From Collinsella sp. (lineage in GTDB: Bacteria > Actinomycetota > Coriobacteriia > Coriobacteriales > Coriobacteriaceae), in contig DXZQ01000010.1 in assembly GCA_019419585.1 (NCBI GenBank), positions 1-64,000 of the forward strand: a DNA stretch of 64,000 nt. Reading direction: 5' to 3'. The stretch's first letter is position 1; every line of letters begins with the position of its first letter. The notes under the pieces were generated by a model. The model was not told where the DNA came from and made no database searches. It saw nothing but the letters and a program-made list of their open reading frames with translations. Positions 42,601-50,453 of the stretch are shown here, piece after piece. The translations under genes were made by a program, and so were the position numbers.

Positions 42601-42977
42601 CGCACTTCGCGGTGCTTATAGACGGTAATCTGGAAGGACGGCACCTCGGCGTAGTCGTAAGTTACGCCCTCGCCACCGGTGCGACCCTGCGGTGCGCCCA
42701 AGCGGACCTCGGGCTGGCCCTCGATATTGCAGATAAAGCTGTACCACACAAGACACGGTTCAGTGCATTTGAGCTCGCCGGTAAAAATGCCATCGCCTTC
42801 GTGCTCCATTGGGATCAGGGTCTCGCCGACTTCATCGACCCAGGTGCGCAGCGTAAGCGTTGCCTGGTTGGGATCGGCATCCTCCAAAATCACCGAGAGT
42901 GCAACGGAAGTTCCAGTGGTCACAGCGCCAAACGGAGTGCGAAACTGCGGTAGACGGCTGTTGTGTATCAATCTCAT
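39681..42977 (-). CDS. Fused GH13 amylase/neopullulanase and GH77 4-alpha-glucanotransferase
   Basis: A 1098-residue bifunctional alpha-glucan enzyme. Residues 1-120 are a starch-binding/N-domain (LSVILEDADPNQATLTLRTW). Residues of about 130-600 are GH13: GMVYQIFPDRYARDE, DGVFNHTGDDS, GWRLDVADELSDD (nucleophile Asp), LLGEVWED (acid/base Glu) and LLSSHDRPRI (third Asp). Residues of about 650-1098 are GH77/MalQ: VCHITSVPTDDGKPGTIG, MRYWQVLPVNPTDFFRSPYA, RVRLDHFLGFHSYF (nucleophile Asp), FIAEDLGYLTPGV (acid/base Glu) and TSTHDTSTLAGW. The gene follows glgA, so it probably trims and reshuffles glycogen branches. Not split by any stop. Confidence 0.92.
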   Translation of the reverse strand: MRLIHNSRLPQFRTPFGAVTTGTSVALSVILEDADPNQATLTLRTWVDEVGETLIPMEHEGDGIFTGELKCTEPCLVWYSFICNIEGQPEVRLGAPQGRTGGEGVTYDYAEVPSFQITVYKHREVRPEWYERGMVYQIFPDRYARDEHWRERTLAEVEKPRNGIQRRMVEDWNEPPVYERAEDGSIKTWDFYGGSLKGIQEDLPRIAELGFTAIYLNPIFEAASNHRYDTADYTKIDPILGTEQDFTELCQAAEKLGISIILDGVFNHTGDDSIYFNRYGNYPGVGAWQSEDSPWRDAFYFHEDGSYDCWWGVGNMPAINESSELVRERLLGKDGVIRKWLRAGAHGWRLDVADELSDDFLAEIKKAVLAEKPDALLLGEVWEDASNKISYGHLRRYLQGSELDSAMDYPFRDMVIGFLMGYKNAYQAAEDIETLRENYPREALSCALNLLSSHDRPRIISVLGGGPDESQLPECERSKWRLDENSMGLAKSRFWLATLMQMTFPGVPSIYYGDEYGLEGLTDPGNRRTLPTKDQLHDFDTLAIVKNASAVRRALPFMIDGEIKAFALNDEVLAYNRTGKDGEAATVIINRSLRNSHRVTIPALDECASDVISGHECEIHNGTVTLDLYPLGSSIIYHHAEQRLQEPLDYGAGVVCHITSVPTDDGKPGTIGAPTRRFIDHMAAMGMRYWQVLPVNPTDFFRSPYAGPSAFAGNIDLLPESHKELAADFETWKAHGGEDADPLYTAFKHRNADWLEKYCVYMAVKKYFEGESRHDWPADVARYNEHLIDDKRFHDEAELQAYMQYRFDLAWCELMNYAHKKGIEVIGDIPMYVSDDSADAWSEPENFWLSDTGKAIEISGAPPDNFAPEGQVWGNPTFRWDHMKQNGYRWWMDRLRRAFSLYDRVRLDHFLGFHSYFSIPAGKACADGRWLAGPGKDLFQTAYDELGPLNFIAEDLGYLTPGVRAMASTCGFPGMDVLEFSDYDVRNGVHPTPGKILYTSTHDTSTLAGWSTRSFAGGDEPSGVEVAAKLMSDALASDAPLVMMPLQDVLGLGDDARMNVPGVATGNWTWQADEADVAAAEGKTAQLLRNTHRFWDEA

Positions 42978-43131
42978 AGTACGGTCCAGTTCAATAGAAT
43001 CATGGCCTGCGGGCCATGGGTTTTACGCCTAAGATGTAAGTATATCTGTAGTACACAGGGTGTATAAACAACATCCGTTTACCATCGGCGAACGGTTGTC
43101 CTAGAAAATCGTTTTACCACTACCTACAGAG

Positions 43132-43158
43132 AAGGGGCGCCCGGTTGGAGCGCCCCTT
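43132..43158 (-). terminator. Terminator-like hairpin downstream of glgA
   Basis: AAGGGGCGC (43132-43140) pairs with GCGCCCCTT (43150-43158) across 9 bases, 34 bases after the glgA stop. The downstream T-tract on the minus strand is weak (CTCTGT), so termination may be partial. Confidence 0.5.
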
Positions 43159-43192
43159 GCTTAGGGTTTGATGAGGTTTTGGATCGTCTGGA

Positions 43193-45457
43193 TTAGCGGC
43201 GCTTGCGGGTGGCCGTTGCCTTGCGGACGGAAGTCTTCTTCGACGGCGCCTTTTTCTCGGTTGCGGCGGCGGGGGAGACCGGGGTCTCCATTGTGGGCTC
43301 GGGCTTGGCCTTTACTGCGGGTTTGGCCTCGGCCTTAGCTTCCGCCTTAGGAGCAGCAGCCTCGGTCGTGGTCTTTTTGGCCGTCGTTGCAGTGCGCTTG
43401 CGCGTGGTGGTCTTGGCGGTCGGCTTGGCCTCGACAGCTGCTTCGGCCTTGGGCTCGGCAGGCGTCTCCTCGACCTTGACGGCGGGCTTTGCGGCAGCCT
43501 TCGGAGCGGCCTTTGTCACAGTAGCCTTGGCGGCCGTCGACTTCGTTGCCGTGGTCTTCTTGGCAGCTGTAGTCTTCTTGGCGGTCGCGGTTGTCTTCTT
43601 GGCAGCGGTCTTTGCCGGAGCCTTGGCGGCCGGTTTGGCCTCAGCGACCTCGGCCTTTACCTCGGGAGCAGCCTCGGCCTCGGCGGCCTTCTTGGCAGCG
43701 GCGGTCGTGCGCTTGCGCGTGGTCGTTGTCTTGGCAGCCGTTGTTTTAGTCGCGGCAGCTTTGGTCGTCGTAGCCTTCTTAGCGGTCGTCTTGCGGGTCG
43801 TGGTCTTCTTAGCTGCGGGCTTTGCAGCAGGCTTGACCTCGACCTCTGCCTTGTGAGCAACCTCAGCCTTCACCTCAGGCTCGGCCTTTGCTGGCTCAGC
43901 CTCAACCGGCTTCTCTTCGACCTTGGGCTCCTCAGCGGCCACCGGCTCAGCAACAGCCTCAGGCTCGTCGACAACAGCCGCCGGCCTCTCAATCTCCGGA
44001 TGCATAAAGAAGTACAGGTCCAGATACTTGTCGGCCGAGCGCGTCCAGCTAAAGTCCTGGCTCATGGCCTGCGTTACCAGCTGGTTCCAGGCATCGCGGT
44101 TGTCCCAGAACAGGCGCGCCGCGCGGAACACCGCGTCGCCCATCTCGTCGCCGTTAAAGTTGGTAAACGAGAAGCCCGTGCCCTCGCCGGTAAACTCGTT
44201 GTACGGCTGCACGGTGTCCTTCAGGCCACCGGTCTCGCGCACGATGGGCAGGGTGCCGTAGCGCATGGCGATGATCTGCGACAGGCCGCAGGGCTCAAAC
44301 TTCGAAGGCATCAGGAACATGTCGGCAGCGGCATACATACGCTGCGACAGCGCGGGATCGAACTCGATGCGCGCGGCCATGGTGCCGGGGTACTTGTCCT
44401 GGAAGTAGCGCAGGCCGTCCTCGTAGTCGCGGTCACCGGTGCCCAGCACGGCCACCTGCACGCCGCCGGCCAGAATGCGGTCGAGCGCGTACATGACCAG
44501 GTCCATGCCCTTTTGGCGCGTCAGGCGCGTGACCATCACCATGAGCGGGCGGTCGTCGCGAACCTCGAGCCCCAGTTCCTCCTGCAGCTTTGCCTTGCAT
44601 ACGGCTTTGCCGGAACGGTCCTCCACGGTGTAGTTGGCGGCAATGCGCTTGTCGGTCGCCGGGTCAAAGCCCGCCACATCAATGCCATTAAGGATGCCTT
44701 GCAGCGCGTACGAGCGCTCGCGCAGCACGCCGTCCAGGCCCTCGCCAAACTCGGGCGTCTGGATTTCGTTGGCATAGGTGGGGCTCACTGTGGTGATAGC
44801 GTCGGCATAGCGCAGTGCGCCCAGCATATAGTTGACGCTGCATGCGTCGCAACGCAGCTGCGAGGCAGCAGCGGGAATATGCGCCACACCCAGGATGTCC
44901 TCCATCACGGTGTCGCTAAACTGGCCCTGGAACGCCACGTTGTGGATCGAGAACACGGTCTTGACGCGGTCATACAGCGGCAGGCCCTGGTAGAACTCGC
45001 GCAAAAACACGGACGCTAGTGCCGTCTGCCAGTCGTTGCAGTGCAGGATGTCGCACTCAAAGCCGGCCGGCAGGTGCTGAAGGCTCTCGGTGATGGCCTT
45101 GGAGAAGAACGCAAAGCGCTCGCCGTCGTCAAAGAAGCCGTACGGATAGTCGCGCGCAAAGTAGCGCTCGTTGTCGACGAACATATAGGTGACGCCGTCG
45201 CGCTCGAGCTTCTCGAGCCCGCAGTACTCGTTGCGCCAGCCCAGGCTCACGTAAAAATCGGAGAAGTGCTCCATCTGCGCCTTGTACTCGTCCTTAATGG
45301 TGGCGTACTTGGGCACCATGACGATGACCTCGGCGCCGGCGCGCACAAGCGCCGCAGGCAGCGAGCCTGCCACGTCGCCCAGGCCACCGGTCTTCACAAA
45401 CGGTGCGCACTCGGCCGAGGCAAACACGATCTGCATCTTTTTGCTGGAATCAGCCAT
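43193..45457 (-). CDS. glgA: Glycogen synthase with a histone H1-like Lys/Ala-rich C-terminal tail
   Basis: ADP-glucose:glucan transferase (GT5). The first 490 or so residues are complete: MQIVFASAECAPFVKTGGLG with the KTGGL sugar-nucleotide motif, HNVAFQGQFSDTVMEDILGV, and MPSKFEPCGLSQIIAMRYGTLPIV near 385. The remaining 255 or so residues are low complexity, first Glu/Ala/Pro-rich (acidic), then repeated KKTT, TTRKTTAKK and AAKK modules resembling bacterial histone H1-like proteins, ending RKATATRKRR. Ordinary GlgA is about 480 residues. The ATG at 45457 has GGGAG at the right spacing; the ATG at 45469 overlaps that site. Confidence 0.93.
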   Translation of the reverse strand: MADSSKKMQIVFASAECAPFVKTGGLGDVAGSLPAALVRAGAEVIVMVPKYATIKDEYKAQMEHFSDFYVSLGWRNEYCGLEKLERDGVTYMFVDNERYFARDYPYGFFDDGERFAFFSKAITESLQHLPAGFECDILHCNDWQTALASVFLREFYQGLPLYDRVKTVFSIHNVAFQGQFSDTVMEDILGVAHIPAAASQLRCDACSVNYMLGALRYADAITTVSPTYANEIQTPEFGEGLDGVLRERSYALQGILNGIDVAGFDPATDKRIAANYTVEDRSGKAVCKAKLQEELGLEVRDDRPLMVMVTRLTRQKGMDLVMYALDRILAGGVQVAVLGTGDRDYEDGLRYFQDKYPGTMAARIEFDPALSQRMYAAADMFLMPSKFEPCGLSQIIAMRYGTLPIVRETGGLKDTVQPYNEFTGEGTGFSFTNFNGDEMGDAVFRAARLFWDNRDAWNQLVTQAMSQDFSWTRSADKYLDLYFFMHPEIERPAAVVDEPEAVAEPVAAEEPKVEEKPVEAEPAKAEPEVKAEVAHKAEVEVKPAAKPAAKKTTTRKTTAKKATTTKAAATKTTAAKTTTTRKRTTAAAKKAAEAEAAPEVKAEVAEAKPAAKAPAKTAAKKTTATAKKTTAAKKTTATKSTAAKATVTKAAPKAAAKPAVKVEETPAEPKAEAAVEAKPTAKTTTRKRTATTAKKTTTEAAAPKAEAKAEAKPAVKAKPEPTMETPVSPAAATEKKAPSKKTSVRKATATRKRR

Positions 45458-45547
45458 ATTGTCTCCCATGTTGCAATTCGAGAATAGCCGCCTGGCGCTA
45501 ACCGGGCGGCTATTCTACATGTTACGAGCGATGTTGCGGTGCCAACG

Positions 45548-46675
45548 TTAACGTACGATGGTGGTGTCGGAAGTTAACGGAGCCTTGCCCAGCACCAGGA
45601 TGTTCTCGGGCGTGCCGCGAAGCTCGGTGTTGGTGGGGACCACGTTGTTCTTGTCCAGAATGGCGTTCTCAACGCGTGCGCCGCTCTTGATGATGCAGCT
45701 CTGGTTGATGATCGAGTTGGTCACCGAAGCGCCTTCCTCAACCACGACGCCGCGCGACAGGATCGAGTTGCGCACGGTGCCCTTGATGATGCAGCCGGCC
45801 GAGATGATCGAGTTGCACGCGTGGCTGCCGGTCGCATAGCGCGAAGGCGGCACGTCGTGAGCCTTGGTCAGGATCGGGCGCTCGGGATCGAATAGCTGGT
45901 CGGCCACGGTCTGGTCGAGCAGGTCCATGCTGCGGCGATACAGCGACTTCTCGCTAAACACGCCCACGACCTCGCCCTTGTACTCGTAGCTGCACACGTC
46001 GATGTTACCAAAGTCGCCCTGGAGTGCCTCGAGCAGGTCCAGATAGTCGGCGGCCTGGTAGTGGTCGATGATCTCGAGCAGCGTCTCGCGGTTGACGATG
46101 CAGCAGTCCATGGAGGCGTTGTCGCCGTACACGACACCGGCGCTCACGCCCGTCAGGCGGCCGTTCTCGTTAATCTCGAGCTTGGTCTCGTCATCGACGT
46201 TGCGCGTGGCCTTGCAGTACACCACGGTCATCTGAGCGCCGGAGTTCTCGTGCGCCTCGATGATGGTGTTGAGGTCCATGTTAAAGATGATGTTGGTGCC
46301 CATCATCACAACATAGGGCATGTCCGAGCGCTGGAACAGCGTCTTGTTGGAGATGATGTCGCGCAGCAGGAAGCGCATGCCGCCCTTGGTGGTGCCATAC
46401 GCGTTGCCGGGCACCATGAACAGGCCGCCCTTCTTGCGGTCCAGGCCCCAGTCCTTGCCCGAGCCCACGTGGTCGATCAGCGAGCGGTAGTTACCCGGCA
46501 TGACGACGCCGACAGTCTTAATGCCGGCATTCATCATGTTGGACAGCGGGAAGTCGATCAGGCGGTAGCGGCCCAAAAATGGAACGGATGCGATGGGGCG
46601 GTCCTTGAGCAGCACGCTGCCGTAGGTCGAAGAGTAGTTAGCGGTGATATAACCGATGGCCTTGCGATTGATCAT
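45548..46675 (-). CDS. glgD: Glucose-1-phosphate adenylyltransferase regulatory-type subunit GlgD
   Basis: Nucleotidyltransferase paralogue that partners GlgC in Firmicutes and relatives. The 375-residue protein starts INRKAIGYITANYSSTYGSV, lacking the GGxGxRL loop of catalytic subunits, and has the left-handed beta-helix end (NSIISAGCIIKGTVRNSILS, SIINQSCIIKSGARVENAIL). PFLGRYRLIDFPLSNMMNAGI is GlgD-typical. It starts 4 bases after the glgC stop and so is probably translationally coupled to it. Confidence 0.92.
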   Translation of the reverse strand: MINRKAIGYITANYSSTYGSVLLKDRPIASVPFLGRYRLIDFPLSNMMNAGIKTVGVVMPGNYRSLIDHVGSGKDWGLDRKKGGLFMVPGNAYGTTKGGMRFLLRDIISNKTLFQRSDMPYVVMMGTNIIFNMDLNTIIEAHENSGAQMTVVYCKATRNVDDETKLEINENGRLTGVSAGVVYGDNASMDCCIVNRETLLEIIDHYQAADYLDLLEALQGDFGNIDVCSYEYKGEVVGVFSEKSLYRRSMDLLDQTVADQLFDPERPILTKAHDVPPSRYATGSHACNSIISAGCIIKGTVRNSILSRGVVVEEGASVTNSIINQSCIIKSGARVENAILDKNNVVPTNTELRGTPENILVLGKAPLTSDTTIVR

Positions 46676-46679
46676 CGGA

Positions 46680-47828
46680 TCATTCCCCCTTCCCGATAAC
46701 GACGTCATTTCCAACGACGGCCGTATCCTTGGTGGTATCGACAGAGCCGAGCTTCACGCCCTCTTCGACCGTGGAGTTCTCGCCCAAAATAGCGCGGCAG
46801 ATGTGCGCGCCGCTCTTAACGTGCGCACCCGGCAGCAGCACGGAGTCCTCGACCACGGCGCGCTCCTCGATGATGACATCGGTCGAAAGGATCGAGTGGC
46901 GAGCGGTGCCGTAGATCTTGCAGCCGTTGGAGACCAGGCAGTCGTCCAGGCGGCCGTCAGGGCCAATGTAGTGCGGCGGACGCGTGGTGATGTTGGACAT
47001 GATGGGGAAGTTCTTGTCGAACAGATCGAACTCGGGGTTGTTACCCAGCAGGTCCATCGAGGTCTCATGGAAGCTGGCGATGGTGCCGACGTCCTTCCAG
47101 AAGCCGTGGAACTCGTAGCTGTACAGGCGCTTGTTCTCACCGAGCAGCTTGGGGATGATGTCCTTGCCAAAGTCGTGGCTCGAGCGCTGGTCCAGAGCGT
47201 CCTCCTCGAGCGCCTCGATCAGCACGTCGGCCGAGAAGATGTAGATGCCCATGGACGCGAGGTTCGAATCGGGCTTCTCAGGCTTCTCGGTAAACTTGGT
47301 GATGCGGCCGTCTTCGGGGTCGGTGGTCAGGATGCCAAAGCGGCTGGCCTCCTCCCACGGAACGGGCATAACGCTCACCGTGAGGTCGGCGTTGTTCTCA
47401 ATGTGCGTCTTGAGCATCTTGCGGTAGTCCATGCGATACAGGTGATCGCCCGAAAGAATCAGGACGTACTTGGGGTCGTTGGCCTTGATGTAGTCGAGGT
47501 TCTGCGTAATGGCGTCGGCCGTGCCCGCATACCAGGCGCCGCCGGTCTGCGTCTCGTACGGCGGCAGGATCGACACGCCGCCGTCGCGGCTGTCCAGATC
47601 CCACGCCTCGCCGGAGCCCACGTAGGCATGCAGCAGGTAGGGACGGTACTGCGTCAGAACGCCTACCGTGTCGATGCCCGAGTTGGAGCAGTTGGACAGC
47701 GAAAAGTCGATAATGCGGAACTTGCCACCAAAGCTAACCGCCGGCTTGGCGATCTTTTGGGTGAGTGCCCCCAATCGGCTGCCCTGTCCTCCTGCGAGGA
47801 GCATCGCGATGCATTCTTTCTTACTCAT
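46680..47828 (-). CDS. glgC: Glucose-1-phosphate adenylyltransferase catalytic subunit
   Basis: Makes ADP-glucose for glycogen. MLLAGGQGSRLGALTQKIAKPAVSFG at the N-terminus is the ATP-binding loop, ILSGDHLYRMDYRKML near 125 the catalytic region, and a beta-helix domain closes the protein (SNGCKIYGTARHSILSTDV). Length 382 residues, as expected. The ATG is preceded by AAGGAGAAAT. Upstream and downstream genes are all glycogen enzymes. Confidence 0.95.
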   Translation of the reverse strand: MSKKECIAMLLAGGQGSRLGALTQKIAKPAVSFGGKFRIIDFSLSNCSNSGIDTVGVLTQYRPYLLHAYVGSGEAWDLDSRDGGVSILPPYETQTGGAWYAGTADAITQNLDYIKANDPKYVLILSGDHLYRMDYRKMLKTHIENNADLTVSVMPVPWEEASRFGILTTDPEDGRITKFTEKPEKPDSNLASMGIYIFSADVLIEALEEDALDQRSSHDFGKDIIPKLLGENKRLYSYEFHGFWKDVGTIASFHETSMDLLGNNPEFDLFDKNFPIMSNITTRPPHYIGPDGRLDDCLVSNGCKIYGTARHSILSTDVIIEERAVVEDSVLLPGAHVKSGAHICRAILGENSTVEEGVKLGSVDTTKDTAVVGNDVVIGKGE

Positions 47829-47932
47829 CGATTTCTCCTTCTGTCATCGATGTTCCTAACCCATTAGCGACGGGCGCGGCGCACTGTCACGCCCGTCGAG
47901 TAATGCCGTGCGGCAAAGGGGGCTCGCGCGCT

Positions 47933-50359
47933 TTATGCGTGCCAGATCTCGTCGCGATACTCGCGAATGGTGCGGTCGGACGAGAACCAGCCACTCGAGG
48001 CGGTGTTGAGCAGGGCCTTGCGGTTCCAGGTCTCCTGGTCGCCGTAGCTGCCCGTGAGGTTCTCCCATGCATCAACGTAGCTGCGGAAGTCGGCCATGAC
48101 CAGGTCGGGGTCGTTGTTGTTCATGAGCTCGTTGTAGATACTCTCGAAGTTGCCCGAAAGACCCGCAAAGGTGTTGTCCTTGAGCTCTTCCATAACGCGA
48201 CCCAGACGCTCGCGATCGCCGTTGAGGGTATCCCACGCAAAGTAGCTGTTGGATGCCCAGAGCTGCTCGACCTCGGGTGCGGTCAGGCCAAAGATGGCCT
48301 CGTTCTCGCGGCCGGCCAGGTCGGCGATCTCGATGTTGGCGCCGTCGAGGGTGCCCAGCGTAATGGCGCCGTTCATCATGAGCTTCATGTTGGACGTGCC
48401 CGAGGCCTCCTTGCCGGCCGTGGAGATCTGCTCCGAGATCTCGGCGGCTGGGTAGATGAGCTGGGCGTTGCTCACACGGAAGTTGGGGATAAAGCAGACC
48501 TTCATGACCTCGTTGACGCGGGCGTCGTTGTTGATGACGTCGGCAACGGAGTTAATGAGGCGGATGGTCTCCTTGGCAAAGGTGTAGCTCGAGGCAGCCT
48601 TGCCGCTAAAGATGAAGGTCGTCGGCGTCACGTGGAAGTTAGGATCGGCGATGCGACGGTTGTAGATGTCCATCACCTTCATGATGTTCATGAGCTGGCG
48701 CTTATAGGCGTGGAAGCGCTTTACCTGGACATCGAAGACGGTGTTGGGGTCAATAACCAGACCGGTCTCGGCCTTGACGTAGGCGGCCAGACGCTCCTTG
48801 TTGGCGCGCTTGGAGGCACCAACGGCCTTCAGGAACTCGGTGTCGTTCTGGAAACTTTTAAGCTTCTCCAGCTCATAGGCGTCCTTGAGCCAGCCATCGC
48901 CAATGGCCTCGGTCACGAGCTTGGCATAGGTGGGGTTGGCCTCGGCAAAGAAGCGACGGTGCGAGATGCCGTTGGTCTTGTTGTTGAACTTCTCGGGCGT
49001 GAGGGCATAGAAGTCTTTGAGCACGATGTTCTTGATGATGTCGGAGTGGATCTTGGCAACGCCGTTGACGCTGTGGCTGCAGATCACAGACAGGTTGGCC
49101 ATGCGAATCTCGCCGTCCCACAGGATGGCGGTCTGGCGCAGACGCTCCTGCCAGCCCTCCTTCGTGGTGTCGAACGACTCGTGCCAACGACGGCTGATCT
49201 CGTCGATGATCTGGTACACGCGGGGGAGGAGCTTGGAGAACGTGCCGATAGGCCACTTCTCCAAGGCCTCGGGCAGGATGGTGTGGTTGGTGTAGCTCAC
49301 GACCTGCGTCACGATGTTCCAGGCGTCATCCCACTCGAGCTTCTTCTCGTCGATGAGGATACGCATGAGCTCGGGGCCGCACATGGCGGGGTGGGTATCG
49401 TTGGTGTGGATGGCTACAAACTGCGGCAGCAACTCCCAGTTCGCGCCGTGCTCCTTCTCAAAGGTGTCGAGCAGGCTGTAGATGCCGGCCGAAACAAAGA
49501 GGTACTCCTGCTTCAGGCGCAGCAGACGGCCGTGCTCGCCGGCGTCGTTGGGGTAGAGAATGGCGCTGATGGCCTCGGCCTCAGCGCGCTCGGCATCGGC
49601 CAGAGCATAGTCGCCGCGGTTGAAGGCCTCCAGGTCAAAGTGCTCCTCGACCGGCTCGGCGGCCCAGACGCGCAGCTTGTTGACGGTCTCGCCGGCATAG
49701 CCCACAACGGGGATGTCATAAGGGACGGCCAGGATGTCCTGCGTGTCCACCGTGCGGTAGAACGTGCGGCCGTTCTCCTCAAAGCCCTCGACGCGGCCGC
49801 CAAACTTAATGGTCACGGCCTTATCCTGACGACGGACCTCCCAGGGATAGCCGTGGGTGAGCCACTCGTCGGTGGCCTCGACCTGGCTGCCGTTGACGAT
49901 CTCCTGCTTAAACAGACCGTAACGGTAGCGCATGCCGTTGCCGTAGCCGGCGATGCCCTCGGCTGCCATGGAATCCAAGAAGCATGCGGCCAGGCGGCCC
50001 AAGCCACCGTTGCCCAGCGCCGGATCGGGCTCCTGGTTCTCGATGACGGACAGATCAAAGCCCATGTCGTCGAGCGCCTCGGCGACCATGTCGCGCACGC
50101 CAAAGTTGAGCAGGTAGTTGTCGAGCAGGCGGCCGATCAAAAACTCGATCGAGAAGTAGTACACGCGCTTTTTGCCCTCGGCGGTGACGCGGGCGTCACT
50201 CTTGGTGGCAACGGTGCGCGCCTTCTCGGCCACGAGCTTGGCCAGGGCGTTAAAGCGGTCGAGGTCGCTGGCGGCCTCGACGCTCTTGCCGCTGATGCTC
50301 ATGACGGCATCGCGATAGAGCTCGGTAAACTCCTGCTTGTTGTCGAAGATCTTATTCAT
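47933..50359 (-). CDS. glgP: Glycogen phosphorylase
   Basis: Releases glucose-1-phosphate from glycogen chains. The PLP-lysine signature EASGTSNMKLMMNGAITLG is near residue 640 with LDGANIEIADLAGRENEAIFG after it; ALGNGGLGRLAACFLDSMA near 110 and HTNDTHPAM near 325 are also diagnostic. The 808 residues match the family. A GC hairpin (GACGGGCG / CGCCCGTC, 47870-47899) lies in the gap to glgC. A GGAAAGGAACG ribosome site precedes the ATG. Confidence 0.95.
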   Translation of the reverse strand: MNKIFDNKQEFTELYRDAVMSISGKSVEAASDLDRFNALAKLVAEKARTVATKSDARVTAEGKKRVYYFSIEFLIGRLLDNYLLNFGVRDMVAEALDDMGFDLSVIENQEPDPALGNGGLGRLAACFLDSMAAEGIAGYGNGMRYRYGLFKQEIVNGSQVEATDEWLTHGYPWEVRRQDKAVTIKFGGRVEGFEENGRTFYRTVDTQDILAVPYDIPVVGYAGETVNKLRVWAAEPVEEHFDLEAFNRGDYALADAERAEAEAISAILYPNDAGEHGRLLRLKQEYLFVSAGIYSLLDTFEKEHGANWELLPQFVAIHTNDTHPAMCGPELMRILIDEKKLEWDDAWNIVTQVVSYTNHTILPEALEKWPIGTFSKLLPRVYQIIDEISRRWHESFDTTKEGWQERLRQTAILWDGEIRMANLSVICSHSVNGVAKIHSDIIKNIVLKDFYALTPEKFNNKTNGISHRRFFAEANPTYAKLVTEAIGDGWLKDAYELEKLKSFQNDTEFLKAVGASKRANKERLAAYVKAETGLVIDPNTVFDVQVKRFHAYKRQLMNIMKVMDIYNRRIADPNFHVTPTTFIFSGKAASSYTFAKETIRLINSVADVINNDARVNEVMKVCFIPNFRVSNAQLIYPAAEISEQISTAGKEASGTSNMKLMMNGAITLGTLDGANIEIADLAGRENEAIFGLTAPEVEQLWASNSYFAWDTLNGDRERLGRVMEELKDNTFAGLSGNFESIYNELMNNNDPDLVMADFRSYVDAWENLTGSYGDQETWNRKALLNTASSGWFSSDRTIREYRDEIWHA

Positions 50360-50453
50360 ACGTTCCTTTCCCCCGGGGATGTTTCTCCCGGAACGGTTAT
50401 GACATGTATCCTACGCCCCCGCGGGGCGGTTAATTACAGCTGTAACGGTTTTG

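Noticed and set aside
43193..43950. A separate histone H1-like gene downstream of glgA
   Set aside because: The Lys/Ala-rich region is in frame with GlgA without any stop, and no ribosome site or start was found at its beginning.
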